DNA of 64,000 nt. Source: Rhipicephalus microplus (Eukaryota > Arthropoda > Arachnida > Ixodida > Ixodidae). Position 1 is the stretch's first letter, and each line of letters opens with the position of its first letter. Below are positions 45,715 through 57,039 of this stretch, one piece after another. The notes below the pieces were generated by a model that saw nothing but the letters and a program-made list of their open reading frames with translations, made no database searches and had not been told where the DNA came from. The stretch is from positions 115,443,005-115,507,004 of the forward strand of contig NC_134703.1 in NCBI RefSeq assembly GCF_043290135.1, given 5' to 3'. A program made the translations under genes and the position numbers.

Positions 45715-46202
45715 GTGTTGGCATTTCGCATGCGTTCGTGTACCCACGGTCAGCGCATCGAGCAGACGACCGCTGAGGAACGCTCCTACGCGATCGCGCA
45801 CTCATTGTGCCCATCTATTCTACCGCGTCTAAGCCAGCGCTTCAAATCTATCCAGCAGAAATGGGCAGAAGACCACAAAATAACGCTGGTCAACACAGCA
45901 ACGCCGCTCGCGTGCTCGGGGGTTGGACTTGTTTGGGCACGTCATGCTCTAGTGGGCTCTTGGTCGGATGTCTGAGAGGGTTGGGAAGAGATTTGGCTTG
46001 CGAAGGCCACGCGGAAGAGCAGCAAGGGTTTCAAGCTAGCCTACTCTCATCCTCGTTTGGCGCCGCTTCAAAAAACCCGTTTTCTCCGCTCGTGATGAAC
46101 CGATTCAAAAATGTTTTCGTGGCAAAATGTTCCTCATTGGTCACCCAACAACTTCCACTGTCTAACTAAAATTTGGTATGGGGCCTGGTGAGTGGCCCTT
46201 TA

Positions 46203-47284
46203 AGGTCACCAAATTGCAATGCATGTCCATAAAACGGTGTCACGGTATATCTACGGAGTGAATTATGACGAGTAGGTGAAGCGTCCGTCCATCCGTGCGT
46301 ACTTACTTGCGTTCGGGCGGGCGCTTCGCCCAACTCATAATCATTCACTCCGTGAATATGCTGTGATTTTTAGGAGGGTAGAGGGGCGTTTTGACTACGC
46401 TTTATGTATGTTCGTTATATGTGCGTGTATTATACGCAAACAATGAGATATTTGGGGTGGGGGTTAAGCAGTACACAAGCTGCGAGTGGTAGTACTGCCT
46501 GATGTTGTGAAAACTGAAGCCACGCGCGGCTTTTATACGTCTTCGTCATTCAAAGCCACGAAAAAATACGATGAAACCGCTTTATACCTTTATGGAGCAA
46601 TGTCTGGGAACTAGAAAAAAAAATGACTACGGCGAAAAAACGTGTTAGGTGGGTAGTAATTGTACCAACGATATTTCAAAGTCTTATTTGTCCGATATTA
46701 CTTCGCGATTGATTGGTTGATATGTGGAGTTTAACGTCCCAAAACCACCATATGATTTTGAGAGACGCCGTAGTGAAGGGCGTCTGGAATATGGAGAACC
46801 TGGGGTTCATTAACGTGAACCAAAATCTGAGCACACGGGGCTGCGGCATTTTCGCCTCCATCGAAAATGCAACCTCCGCAGTAGGGATTCAATTGCGCGA
46901 CCTGCGGTTCTGCACCCGAGTACCTTATCCACTGGACCACCATGGCGGGACAGATATGTGTTCTCTTAGATCGGTGAAAGATGACACCCCAAACTCCAGC
47001 CATCTGGACCAAATTGGTACCCAGGGGAACACAACACTAGCAGACCAGTTTACGCTCATTTGTTCTCCGTTATGACCTCTTCCACTCCTCTCGTGAAAGA
47101 GCTCAATAACCAGCCTTACTCCGCCATTGCTGTAGCCAATTCGTATCAATAATGTCTACTATTCTTACTGGTGCATATAGCAGAAATTACTGGGTGAGGG
47201 TAGGGAGGGGGAGCTTGACTATCTTTAATGTATGCTTGTACGTGTGTTTGTGTATCTGCGTGTAGGTATGGGCATAAAAAATGT
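46203..47284 (+). repeat. S block, copy 2
   Basis: Homologous to 15079-16165 from AAGGTCACCAAATTGCAATG to the GTGTATCTGCGTGTAGGTA end. It includes the fold-back (46244-46363) and the SINE (46705-46950). At about 47285 a 6-kb block is inserted before T. Confidence 0.85.
46705..46950 (-). mobile_element. SINE (Ruka-like) in S, copy 2
   Basis: Minus-strand copy at the same place and orientation as 15588-15832 in the other S block. Tail ATTGATTGG, GTTTAACGTCCCAAAACC, then decayed B-box and A-box complements. The B box is mutated (GGGATTCAATTG complement). Confidence 0.85.
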
Positions 47285-47870
47285 CGTCGAAAGACGATAA
47301 TCTTGCATGTGGCAAGAGTGAACAAAACATTTATTTGATGTTCTGTGCAAGAAATCAGTGAATGGTATTCTGGAGGCGCTGCGTTAGAGTGCCTCGAGCG
47401 TGCAGCGGAGGAGAACGAGCGCATCAAGTCATGTCACACGGGAGAAGCGCTATCTGGCAGTTCTTTTTGGAAAACAAAGCGCGTGGCCTTGAGAAGGGCG
47501 TGCGCGCCCGTTTCAAAGGTGATAAGGTGTAGAACGCAAGGCGACGGGTAGGTGCCACCACCGTGTCGTGTTAGCAAAGCGTTGGAAACACTCACTTCTT
47601 CGTGCAAGCGTTGCATGGTCAGCGCAGCGTGATAACTGCCACGTTCCTTAGAATTACTTATGTATGTATTTTCTAGTAAAAGACGAACATGCAGAATATA
47701 CATGTGTTGTTATGATGCCTCAAATATGTGCAATAATTGCTTTTTAATTGACAATAACACACGTATGAACGCTGATTCTTGAGTAACATGGGTGGGTGCT
47801 GCGGATGGGGTCGGTCGTTCGGCGTAACGGCTGGTGGTGCTTAGAGTACTCGGTTTGCGCTCGCGGTAAA

Positions 47871-47955
47871 CAAACAAACAAACAAAGAAAGAAACAAAGA
47901 AACAAACAAAGAAACAAAGAAACAAAGAAACAAAGAAACAAACAAACAAACAAAC
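47871..47955 (+). repeat. (CAAA)n-type microsatellite, left half
   Basis: AAACAAAC and AAAGAAAC units up to the LTR of element B. The tract continues at 53240-53285 on the other side of the element, so it was the insertion target. Confidence 0.9.
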
Positions 47956-48134
47956 TGAAAAAGGGTTTATTGGCGACTGTTGCGACGGTGGTCCTAGGAA
48001 GAAACACGATCGTGCAAGAGCAACGGTCAAGCAGATGCCGGCGATGATCAGCACGAGCCGAGCGAGCGAAGCCCAGCACCCAGTACCCAAGCGGTGGCGA
48101 TGTTGCTTGCCAACGATGCTCTTTCTTCTTCACA
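47956..48134 (-). repeat. 3' LTR of element B
   Basis: 179 bp from TGAAAAAGGG to TTCTTCACA in plus orientation. The adjoining purine-biased minus-strand GGCGGGGGCAAAT (48135-48147) is the polypurine tract candidate. Confidence 0.92.
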
Positions 48135-48169
48135 ATTTGCCCCCGCCGGAAAAGAGCCATCCTGGCGAC

Positions 48170-51100
48170 CTAAGAGTCTGGAGGCAGAGGGCTATGATAC
48201 GGCTTAAGGCGGGCGACGTGAACGATGTCACGTCCACGCCGGCGCATGTCGTCAGATGGGGAAAGTGGCTCGATGAGAAAATTCACCGGCGAGGTTTGCT
48301 CCAAAACGCGGTATGGGCCCTCGTACTTTGGAACAAGTTTTGAGGAAATGCCGGGGGTTTGGTAACGAACAGCCAGCCATACAAGTGATCCCGGGGAATA
48401 GCTGGGGCTTTGTGAAGAGTCGGCGTTGTTTTCTTTCTGGCGCTGTTGTTCTTGTGACGTAAAGGTGCGTGCGAGTTCACGGCACTCTTCCGCATTTCTG
48501 GCAGCTTCGGACACAGATGGGCATTCGGATGCGTCAGGACGGTATGGAAGGAGAGTATCGATGGTGTGGGATGGTTCGCGTCCATAAAGAAGAAAGAAAG
48601 GTGAAAATCCAGTGGTAGACCGAGCTGCGGTGTTATAGGCGAACGTGATGAATGGAAGAATGCGATCCCAGTTAGTATGATCGGATGTCACATACATGGC
48701 GAGCATATCGCCAAGGGTTCGGTTAAATCTTTCCGTGAGCCCGTTAGTCTGCGGGTGGTATGCCGTGGTCTTGCGATGAACAACATGGCATTCAGAAAGC
48801 AGAGACGTGACGACTTCTGATAGGAAGGCTCGACCTCGGTCGCTTAGTAGTTCTCGAGGTGCACCATGTCGTAGTATGAAGCGATGAAGGATGAAGGATG
48901 CTACGTCCCGCGCAGTGGCACTTGGAAGGACGGCGGTCTCAGCGTAGCGTGTTAAATGGTCCACAGCGACTATGATCCACCGATTTTCATCTGATGTTGT
49001 CGGTAGAGGGCCATAGAGATCAATTCCGATCCGATCGAAAGGTTTGGCAGGGCACGGAAGTGGTTGAAGCGCACCGGACGAGTGGAAAGGCGGTGATTTG
49101 CGGCGTTGACAGTCAGGACAGCCCATAACGAATTTTCGAACGAAATTATACATTCCGCGCCAGTAGAAGCGATGGCGAATGCGTTCGTAAGTTTTGAAAA
49201 CTCCGGCAAGACCACATTGGGGATCGTCGTGAAAGGAGGCGCAGATTTGTGATCGCAAGCTGCGCGGGACAACCAAGAGCCACTTACGACCTTCGGGGGC
49301 GTAGTTGCGTCGGTGTAGCAGCCGATCACGAATGGCGAAATGAGCAGCTTGACGTCGGAGAGATCGTGGTACCGCAGTGGTTGACGATCCAGAGAGACAG
49401 TTAAAAAGGGAAGCGATCCACGGGTCCTTGTGTTGTTCACTGGTAAAGGAGTCGAGGTCGAGAGATGTGACGGAGTCGGTACCAGTGGTTCCGCAGGCCG
49501 AGTCGGGACGTAAAGGCAAACGCGACAGGGCGTCGGCGTCAGAATGCTTGCGTCCGCTGCGATAGATGACACGAATGTCGTACTCCTGGATTTGCAGTGC
49601 CCACCGAGCTAGGCGGCCAGAAGGATCTTTCAATGTGGCGAGCCAACAAAGTGCATGGTGGTCCGTTACCAGGTCGAATGGGCGACCGTACAAATAAGGG
49701 CGGAACTTGCGAAGCGCCCACACTAGCGCCAAGCACTCTTTTTCAGGGACGCTGTAATTGGCCTCAGCTTTAGTAAGTGTGCGACTCGGCGACGACGTAT
49801 TCGGAGTAGCCCGGCTTGCGTTGGGCGAGGACGGCGCCTAGACCAACCCCACTAGCGTCTGTGTGAACTTCCGTTGCAGCTGTTGGGTCGAAATGCCGAA
49901 GAATTGGAGGAGATGTTAGCAGACTACGGAGCGTGGCAAACGCGACGTCGCAGTCAGAAGACCAAGATGAAAGGTCTGCATCACCGCGTAGGAGGTTGGT
50001 CAGTGGTGACATGATCGATGCAAAATTTCGCACGAAGCGCCGGAAGGACGAGCATAGTCCGACAAAACTGCGTAATTCTTTCAGTGTAGTAGGTTTCGGG
50101 AACTCAGCGACTGCTCGCAGTTTTGCAGGGTCGGGTCGAACACCATGCTTGGAGACGATGTGCCCTAAGATGGACAGCTCTCGCGCGGCGAAGCGGCACT
50201 TTTTAAGGTTCAGTTGGAGCCCAGCGTTGGTTAAACACGTCAGAACCAGTTGGAGCCAAAGCAGATGCGTAGGAAAATCGGGAGAGAAAACGACAATGTC
50301 GTCGAGGTAGCATAGACACACAGACCACTTCAGTCCACGCAGTGTGTTGTCCATGAGTCGTTCAAACGTGGCAGGAGCATTACAAAGACCAAATGGCATT
50401 ACGTTAAATTCGTACAGGCCATCTGGTGTAATGAACGCAGTTTTCTGGCGATCAGCTTCTGCCATAGGAACCTGCCAGTATCCAGATCGTAAGTCTAAGG
50501 AGGAGAAGAATTCGGCTCCTTGGAGGCTGTCAAGGGCGTCGTCTATGCGCGGTAATGGATAGACGTCTTTCCGCGTCACCTTGTTTAATCGCCGGTAGTC
50601 GACGCAAAATCGAATCGATCCATCTTTCTTTCGAACTAGAACGACAGGAGATGCCCAAGGACTGTGCGATGGTTGAATAACGCGACGGCGTAGCATCTCT
50701 TCGACCTGGTCGTTGATGACGTGACGTTCTGCAGCAGAGACACGGTACGGTCTTTGACGCAATGGCTGGTGCGAACCGGTGTCAATGTAGTGGTGCACTG
50801 CGGAAGTCCGACCCAATTGCGGCTGAGAAACGTCGAATGAATTCGCGAAGTGCTGGAGGAGATTAAGAAGCTCGGCGCGTTCATGGGCACTTAAGGTGTC
50901 GGCGATGGAACTCGAGAAGGTGTCACTCGATGAGCATTCCAGTGGGGAAAGGGCATGAAGTTCGGTCGAGGCGCTACTGCACGATTCGTCTGGCATGTTA
51001 AGGAATAAAGAGGAATCGAGGTACTCCACTCGACCGAGACATTCGCCGGCAAGTAGCGTAAGCGGTGCAGAAAGGGGGTTGTGGACGAAAATATTGCTTC

Positions 51101-51713
51101 GGCCCGCAGTGACGTCGAGTGTAGCGAAAGGCAAGGAAACGGCTCTGCGGCTCATGAAAATGTCGGAAGGTGTAAACATTACTGTGGCGTCGTTATGGTC
51201 ATCGCAGCAAACCGGGACAACGGCAAGAGAGGCTGGCGGAATTTCAGTGTCCTCACGCACGACAAGTTTTGGCGACCGCTCAAGGGTTTCGTGCAAAGGT
51301 TCGTCACACAGGTGCGAAAATTGAACTTCAGCGCGTGCGCAGTCGATGATGGCATGATGATTTGACAGAAAGTCCCACCCGAGGATAACGTCATGCGAGC
51401 ACACCGAAAGGACGATGAACTCGACAACGTACATAGAGCCTTGGATGAATATGCGGGCCGTACAGGTGCCGAGAGGTCGAACTTGTGCGCTAGCTGTACG
51501 AAGCGATAGTCCGGAGAGCGGCGTGGTCACTTTGCGTAGGGAGCGGCAGAGCTGGGCGGCTATAACAGAAACGGCAGCACCTGTGTCGACGAGGGCAAAG
51601 GTAGAAACACCATCGACAGATATAGCGACGACGTTAGCTGGTGAAGTGCGAGGACTTGAGCATTTCGACGACGGCGCAGTTCTTGCCTCTGGAACTGCGG
51701 CGTTCAGTTTTCC
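48170..51713 (-). pseudogene. pol: pol of element B: PR, RT, RNase H, IN (one deletion)
   Basis: In the -1 frame relative to gag. Protease: [90 protein letters not shown]. RNase [15 protein letters not shown]. At about 49788 roughly 5 nt are missing relative to the expected YASR-type motif, which shifts the frame. The second part (from about 49780) has [50 protein letters not shown] and [12 protein letters not shown], and ends with a GPY/F module ([11 protein letters not shown]). Confidence 0.9.
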
Positions 51714-52960
51714 CGGTTGGAGGAAGCGGGTCTAGGACGCATTGGGGACAGTGATCGCCTGCGAGGAGATGGGGAGCGGGGAGAGTGAGTTTGAGGCTGG
51801 GGTGACCGAGACTCAGGAAGGTTAGTGTATCTATACTGCGGTGAGGGATAGGGAGCAGGTATGTGTATGGGCTGTGGGTCATACGGTAACGGCCGAGTAG
51901 CATCGTGGAGTGGTTGGAAGCGACGGCGACAATATCGTGCCACGTGTCCTGGAGTACCGCAGGCGTAGCAGATCGGTCGATTGTCAGGAGTGCGCCAGGA
52001 ATTGCTGACTCGTGGTGCGGCCCAAGGTGTCGAAAAAGGGGCGGAGTGGGGAGCGACTGAAGACATGAGTGGCAAATGCTGCTGGCGGGGTCTGCTACGT
52101 ACCACCTGGGCATACGTAAGAGGCGCTGCCACGGGCTGCATAGCCGGCGCATGGGCAACAGGCATGGCCACAGGCTGCTGGTGGGCAGCGATGGGAACAG
52201 CCTGAGCTACCTCTTCGGCAATAACGTCGCGGAGTGGTGAGGGCAGACGAGAGGACGGCGGCTGCTGCGTGAAGGGAATCAACGACAGTTGCCGAGCTAC
52301 TTCTTCACGCACGAAGTCTTTATTCTCTTGCAGGGTTGGTGAGTGGTCGGGAACAGAAGTGAGACTGGAGAGCGAGTCGGCGTGTGAGGAAAATGGCCGA
52401 GTCAGGGCGCGCTGCTTGCTCAACTCGTCGAAACTTTGACACAGAGTGACAAGTTCCGCAACGGTGGCAGGATTACGGGCCAGGAGCAGCTGATATGCAC
52501 CGTCATTTATCCCTTTGAGGATGTGTTGAATCTTCTCCGACTCGGGCATGGTGGTGTTCACACGGTTGCAAAGACCAATAATGTCTTCGATGTAGCTAGT
52601 GAAAGATTCCGTTGGCTTTTGTGCGCGAGTCCGCAAGCGTTGTTTGGCTCTGGACTTGCGGACTGCGGGTCGGCCAAAAACGTCAGCAAACAAGGTTTTA
52701 AAGATGGACCACGTCGTAATGTCGTTTTTGTGGTTGTTATACCACATTTCGGCCACGTCAGTGAGGTAAAAGATGACGTTAGTCAATTTGTCCGCGTCAT
52801 CCCACTTGTTGTTTACGCTCACCAGTTCGTAGTTAGCGAACCAGTCTTCCACGTCGGTCTCATCAGCTCCGCTAAAGACCTTGGGCTCTCGCAAACGAAG
52901 AAGGCCGGGGTTGCTGGGGGATGGAGTGGCAGAGCCAGGTTGCGCGTTGTTGGTAGCCAT
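51704..52960 (-). CDS. gag: gag of element B, intact
   Basis: I chose the ATG at 52960 ([17 protein letters not shown]); the frame is open further upstream but without ATG. The length is 418 residues. Capsid-like core: [52 protein letters not shown]. One zinc knuckle, [14 protein letters not shown], lies near residue 340, followed by a Pro/Ser/Arg tail ending [14 protein letters not shown]. It forms the particle and binds RNA. The stop lies two bases past the end of the probable slip site. It is one of the few undamaged transposon frames in the window. Confidence 0.9.
   Translation of the reverse strand: MATNNAQPGSATPSPSNPGLLRLREPKVFSGADETDVEDWFANYELVSVNNKWDDADKLTNVIFYLTDVAEMWYNNHKNDITTWSIFKTLFADVFGRPAVRKSRAKQRLRTRAQKPTESFTSYIEDIIGLCNRVNTTMPESEKIQHILKGINDGAYQLLLARNPATVAELVTLCQSFDELSKQRALTRPFSSHADSLSSLTSVPDHSPTLQENKDFVREEVARQLSLIPFTQQPPSSRLPSPLRDVIAEEVAQAVPIAAHQQPVAMPVAHAPAMQPVAAPLTYAQVVRSRPRQQHLPLMSSVAPHSAPFSTPWAAPRVSNSWRTPDNRPICYACGTPGHVARYCRRRFQPLHDATRPLPYDPQPIHIPAPYPSPQYRYTNLPESRSPQPQTHSPRSPSPRRRSLSPMRPRPASSNREN
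51707..51715 (-). promoter_or_regulatory. Candidate -1 frameshift site, element B
   Basis: Minus strand CGGGAAAAC directly precedes the gag TGA at 51706-51704. Pol is open in -1 from here. Compare element A at 43250-43258. Confidence 0.6.
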
Positions 52961-53041
52961 GATGGGAGGTAGCGTTCGGTTGCGCAGCTCCAGGTTCAGG
53001 CGACGGCGAATGGCAGCACCCAGGTTCAGGCGACGGGGAAT

Positions 53042-53058
53042 GTCAGCACCCTCCACCA
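53042..53058 (-). promoter_or_regulatory. Primer-binding site candidate, element B
   Basis: The minus strand reads TGGTGGAGGGTGCTGAC two bases inside the 5' LTR. It would pair with a tRNA ending CCTCCACCA. The tRNA was not identified. Confidence 0.6.
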
Positions 53059-53060
53059 AT

Positions 53061-53239
53061 TGAAAAAGGGTTTATTGGCGACTGTTGCGACGGTGGTCCT
53101 ACGAAGAAACACGATCGTGCAAGAGCAACGGTCAAGCAGATGCCGGCGATGATCAGCACGAGCCGAGCGAGCGGAGCCCAGCACCCAGTACCCAAGCGGT
53201 GGCGATGTTGCTTGCCAACGATGCTCTTTCTTCTTCACA
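53061..53239 (-). repeat. 5' LTR of element B
   Basis: 179 bp, nearly identical to 47956-48134. On the minus strand it contains CAATAAACCC near its end, a possible polyadenylation signal. Confidence 0.92.
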
Positions 53240-53335
53240 ACAAACAAACAAACAAACAAACAAACAAACAAACAAACAAACAAACCAAACGTTTTGCAGT
53301 GAACGTCCCCAAGAAAGACATATCGTCTTTTAAAG

Positions 53336-55751
53336 AGGATCAATTCTCAAGGAGGAGGGAGGACGGGGTTCGGAACAGGGATGGACCTTTCTGTCAACAC
53401 CAGTCATGTGGACACTAGATAGGTTGATGGTTATGAATGCAGAACTTGACGGAATGGAACCCCATACAATCCACCAAGAGGACGCCCCACCTACGTCGAA
53501 TACCCCGAAACGCCTGCTCCGCACGGCATCTATAGCGATAACGAGAGGCGGATAACTCGAATCACGACCCGTTTTATGTATTGATTATCGGTCGCTTCTT
53601 ATCGCGGTAATGTGCCTGCTATCTCGGTTGCCTGTTATCGTGGTTTGTGATCCCTGCATGAAGAGCAGTGCACAGTACACGAAGAATAACACAGCGCTAA
53701 AGACGGGACGAATGAAAGTCATATACTTTGCAAGCGTCTTCTTCTCGTTTCATCTTCAACGTTGCTTTAATCTTCGTGTACCGTCAAACACGTTGCACTT
53801 ATATCGCTACACCTAACTTTGAGGAGCACACGGGAGGACGCTGACTGCAGCCAATAAGCTTAAACATACTTTATCTCAATATAGCAGTTCTATTTCTGTA
53901 AAGATAAGTATATCGTAAGGCCAAACTCTAGTCCTCATTTGTGTAAGAAATGTGTTCTTTGAATAATTAAATATACGAACAGCGTCAAAGACAAGGACAG
54001 AGCAAGGCAACAACACGCAGCGCTGACTTGCAACAAGTCAGCACTGTGTTGAAAGACAACACAGCGCTGACTTGTTTTGTCTGTTGCGCTATCCGTATAT
54101 GCCCTACTAATTTGCCCAAGTTTCCCCACTTCGTGTTCTTTGCCTCGGTAAATTTCCGTGCATTAGATGGCCCGTGGCAACCCGTGTCTGGCCCTATGCT
54201 CTGACACCTCAGCATGTCCCGCAGTAACGCAAGAAGTACTGTGCTTTGTATACGGTTGTCAACCTATAAGCTTTGGGATGTCTATCAGAAATTACTTCCA
54301 CGGCTTCTGCCGGCGCTTGGGAGGGCGTGACTCATACTTGCGAATACTATGTATGATAAGATGGCAGATAACCTCTTCTTTGACATAGTGTACATGTCCG
54401 TTATCATCTTGGCCTACAAGTTCAAATAAAATAACCAATTATCTTGTAGCATACAAATGCGAGCGGCTGAAGTAATATTGACCTATATGTCCAGCGCCAT
54501 AGCTGTCTGAACGACTCTGCTATATCGCAGCATGCTGATATTCGTGAGTAATATTCGTTCGATAACGCTCACCCCGTGAAGTGCTGACATTTTCCTTTGT
54601 TCTCGAGGTGCTTTGTGTGCGCTTGTACATAAGTAACTCTATGCTCGGTCACCAGAAATTTGGTGAAGAGGGGACGCCCCGTCTCCTCTGCATGTATGTT
54701 GGTGCGTTTGAGCCTAAATGTGTGTGCGTGTATACGCTTTAAGAACTAGGAGAGAAGATGTCACGGCGCCTCATCCCCACCCCCTTCCACAATTATCTCA
54801 CTGGCTAAGCTGTAGGTTTCCAGGATTTGATAACTTGTCACGTAAATAAGTCGGTATCAATAATTAATTGCCCTGAGTGGCACAGTTGTCGAAATGACAT
54901 CTCTTATCAGTGAAATACCGAATTGTCAGTGGGGTGTCGGATCAACCGATATATCGAGCTTATCCTTTTGTCAACAAATAAACAACAATCAAGAGAGGTC
55001 ACTGATTACGGTAACAAGCGTTCAGAGATGGCATCGTTCGTTATCATTGGTCACTGCAAGGTCATCGACGTTGCTGATTGCAGCGAAAGCGCGGGCATTG
55101 TAATGGACAGAGAGCGATACTCGAATTTGACAATTTAAAAATAAGAAACGCTGCAACTCGATTGTTGAGTGATAAGCGTTATAATCTATATCCCCGTGAA
55201 CACGATAGTAATTAGTTCGATAAAACATTTTCACGCCGCTTCCGGCAATTGTAATGCCAGATAGCGCCATCCATAGACGGCCCTGCCTCCCCCCTCCATC
55301 CCCCGCATAGGGTGTGCGTCTCAGTGGAATTAGTTGCACTGCGGACGAATTGCCGAGGATGTCGAACGGAGTGGCATCTTCTCGCGTCGCATGGCCTCAG
55401 ATCTACCTGTTTGGTGACACCCTTACGCAGGTGAGAAAGCATGGAACCGTCTTCTCGAATCACGAGTTATACGCTCTCAAACTTCCCTTTTGTGTAGAGA
55501 AATGAAAGTTGGTCGAGTTGGGGGTACTTCGCATTAGGCACCGTGAACTGAAAGAATAAGCGCTGGATTTCAACTCTTGCATAGAGAGTAGAGAGAGAGA
55601 GAGAGAGCGAAGGGAGGAAAATGTTTACTGGGCGAGCGAGTTCGGGCCTTGTTGTGAATCCTGGTCCACCACACGATCCTCCCTTCGGGGTGCGCCCGGA
55701 CCACGCCGGGGCAGTGCACTGGCACACCAATCACACAATGCAGTAGAGAGT
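53336..55751 (+). repeat. T block, copy 3 (nearest the gene body)
   Basis: Full-length homologue of 16166-18574, starting GAGGATCAATTCTCAAGGAGG. It includes CACCAGAAATTTGGTGAAGAG, exon 1 at 55359 and the AG-repeat at 55590-55610. It is the copy closest to exon 2, so the most plausible first-exon region of the current gene. A short start of R follows. Confidence 0.85.
55359..55430 (+). pseudogene. IAH1-like: IAH1-like esterase exon 1, copy 3 (proximal)
   Basis: Twenty-four codons containing VAWPQIYLFGDTLTQ, then a GTGAGA donor. It joins in phase 0 to exon 2 at 56566, only 1.1 kb away. Relative to the family pattern WPRxxLFGDS it has R-to-Q and the catalytic S-to-T change. The T is ACC in all three copies, so this change came before the duplication. 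Of the three copies this is the one most likely to be transcribed with exon 2, but exon 2 has a stop, so the product would be very short. Confidence 0.8.
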
Positions 55752-55951
55752 GAAATATTGAGTAAAGTATTGACGGGTGAGTCTCGCTAAGGTGTGATGC
55801 CACAATCAGTGGCGTAGCCAAGGGATGCCCTATTTTATTTGCAACAGATTCGATGTTAAAAAAAGAAACTACATAACAGAGCATGAGTAATCTTTTTTGT
55901 TGAGTCCTGAGTGGAAAACGTGGCATTTTATGAGTTTATGCTTCGACGTTT
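55752..55951 (-). repeat. R block, copy 5, start only
   Basis: GAAATATTGAGTAAAGTATTG through GGCGTAGCCAAGGG to GAGTTTATGCTTCGACG, then abruptly unique sequence. It shows the duplicated unit ended or broke here. Confidence 0.85.
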
Positions 55952-56288
55952 CAAGATAATTTGTGAAGATGGGTCAAGCTGAAGAAAAATATAAAAAAGC
56001 TCTTCTCAGATCGCATGATGCCAGTGGAAGCCTCGTTCCTTACAAAAGCGACAGGAAAGTTCATAATGAATATAAATTTTTAAAATTGTAATTATGTGTT
56101 TGCTCTATAACTAGACAAAGCGGTTTCAAATTTGATAATAACGTAATTGTCAATATCGTATCCGCTTTCTAAATTTTGTAATTTGTAGAGGATTCGGTTT
56201 GTCAAACTAATTTAAAAAAAATGAACATTTCTTGCTTCTCTCCTTATTAGGATAATCAAAAAGCCAAGATTTTTTGCGTTATACCTAA

Positions 56289-56323
<35 letters not shown>

Positions 56324-56328
56324 ATATA

Positions 56329-56359
<31 letters not shown>

Positions 56360-56565
56360 ACGCCATCCACTACAAGAATAAGCTTTCATCCGGAGACTGA
56401 CTGCCTGTGTTGCTAGTGTGGCCCTGTCATACTCACTGCATCTTGCATCTGACAATGTCAGTTTTATATTAGGTGCCTACATTTTTACGTCCCGGCCTAT
56501 CTGACCAGCTGTTAGAAAGCCATCGTTTGGAAGTGGTATGCTTACCGGGTGTTTTATGTTTTCAG
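55952..56565 (+). other. Intron 1 of the esterase gene, AT-rich
   Basis: Mostly unique AT-rich DNA with a (TAAA)n tract at 56288-56361. A 40-codon frame at 55969-56091 (MGQAEEKYKKALLRSHDASG..) looks coding-like but is short and unassigned. The acceptor ATGTTTTCAG ends at 56565. Confidence 0.55.
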
Positions 56566-56618
56566 TCATCTTTCGTCTTCGGTGGTTGGGGATCTGTCAT
56601 CGCGTAGTACTTTTCGAG
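56566..56618 (+). pseudogene. IAH1-like: IAH1-like esterase exon 2 with in-frame TAG
   Basis: A 53-base exon between ATGTTTTCAG and GTGAGG. It reads [13 protein letters not shown], then TAG (56605-56607), then YFS and two bases. GGWG and the total length fit IAH1 esterases, where this exon joins FGDSxTQ to the KCDVLxRG segment. With exon 3's first base it gives RRCDVL in correct phase and with no gap. The stop falls at a position that is Asp in the family. Intact splice sites with a nonsense codon suggest recent loss of function. A sequencing error at that codon is possible. Confidence 0.8.
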
Positions 56619-56649
56619 GTGAGGTCGTTCTCTATTTCGATTTCAAAAG

Positions 56650-56808
<159 letters not shown>

Positions 56809-57039
56809 CGGACCCCGGAACTGCCAACGAACACGTTCGCCGGGAGCCCAACGCCGAAATTCTCCCCACAACCACGAAGGCCTGCCGGACATAACTACAA
56901 CCTGCGCACCTCATCAGTGCCATCCCCGCACCCAAAAGAAGATTGACTTCTGAAATGTAAGTCCAGCTTATCACTTCCCAGTTGCAGTGCCACTTTCCTT
57001 AAAGTACGAAAACTTGCTGACAAACGAATTAGACATGAA

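Larger units (their letters stand above)
37491..46202. mobile_element. TTAA/TA-target MITE containing nested insertions
   Basis: Ends are the inverted repeats AAGGGCCACTCACCAGG (from 37491) and CCTGGTGAGTGGCCCTT (to 46200). Comparing flanks with the uninterrupted R/S joint at 15078 (CCAGTTTTTAAGGTCA) gives a TTAA or TA target duplication. TTAA would suggest a piggyBac- or Kolobok-derived MITE. Removing the LINE inside leaves about 860 bp (37491-37868 and 45711-46202) with no transposase. Confidence 0.82.
47956..53239 (-). mobile_element. Ty3/gypsy element B, short LTRs, young
   Basis: A 5284-bp minus-strand element with two 179-bp LTRs (47956-48134; 53061-53239) that differ at only about 2 positions. 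It sits in a (CAAA)n tract, which hides the exact target duplication (ACAAAC-type on both sides). Gag is intact. Pol is open except for one small deletion in RNase H. Of the three LTR elements here it has the most similar LTRs. Confidence 0.93.
47285..53335. mobile_element. Insert between S and T holding Ty3/gypsy element B
   Basis: Absent from the S/T joint of copy 1 (near 16165). Outside the Ty3/gypsy element it is about 770 bp: 47285-47955 and 53240-53335. It begins TGTCGTCGAAAGACGATAAT and ends ATATCGTCTTTTA; the inner AAAGACGATA is inverted at the two ends. It includes a long (CAAA)n/(GAAA)n tract, into which element B was inserted. It is probably a non-autonomous DNA element. No coding frame was recognised. 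Confidence 0.55.

Noticed and set aside
47796..48160. Lys/Gln/Thr/Asn-rich and Phe/Val/Cys/Leu-rich frames on opposite strands, also at 53026-53418
   Set aside because: Products of (CAAA)n and LTR sequence read in several frames.
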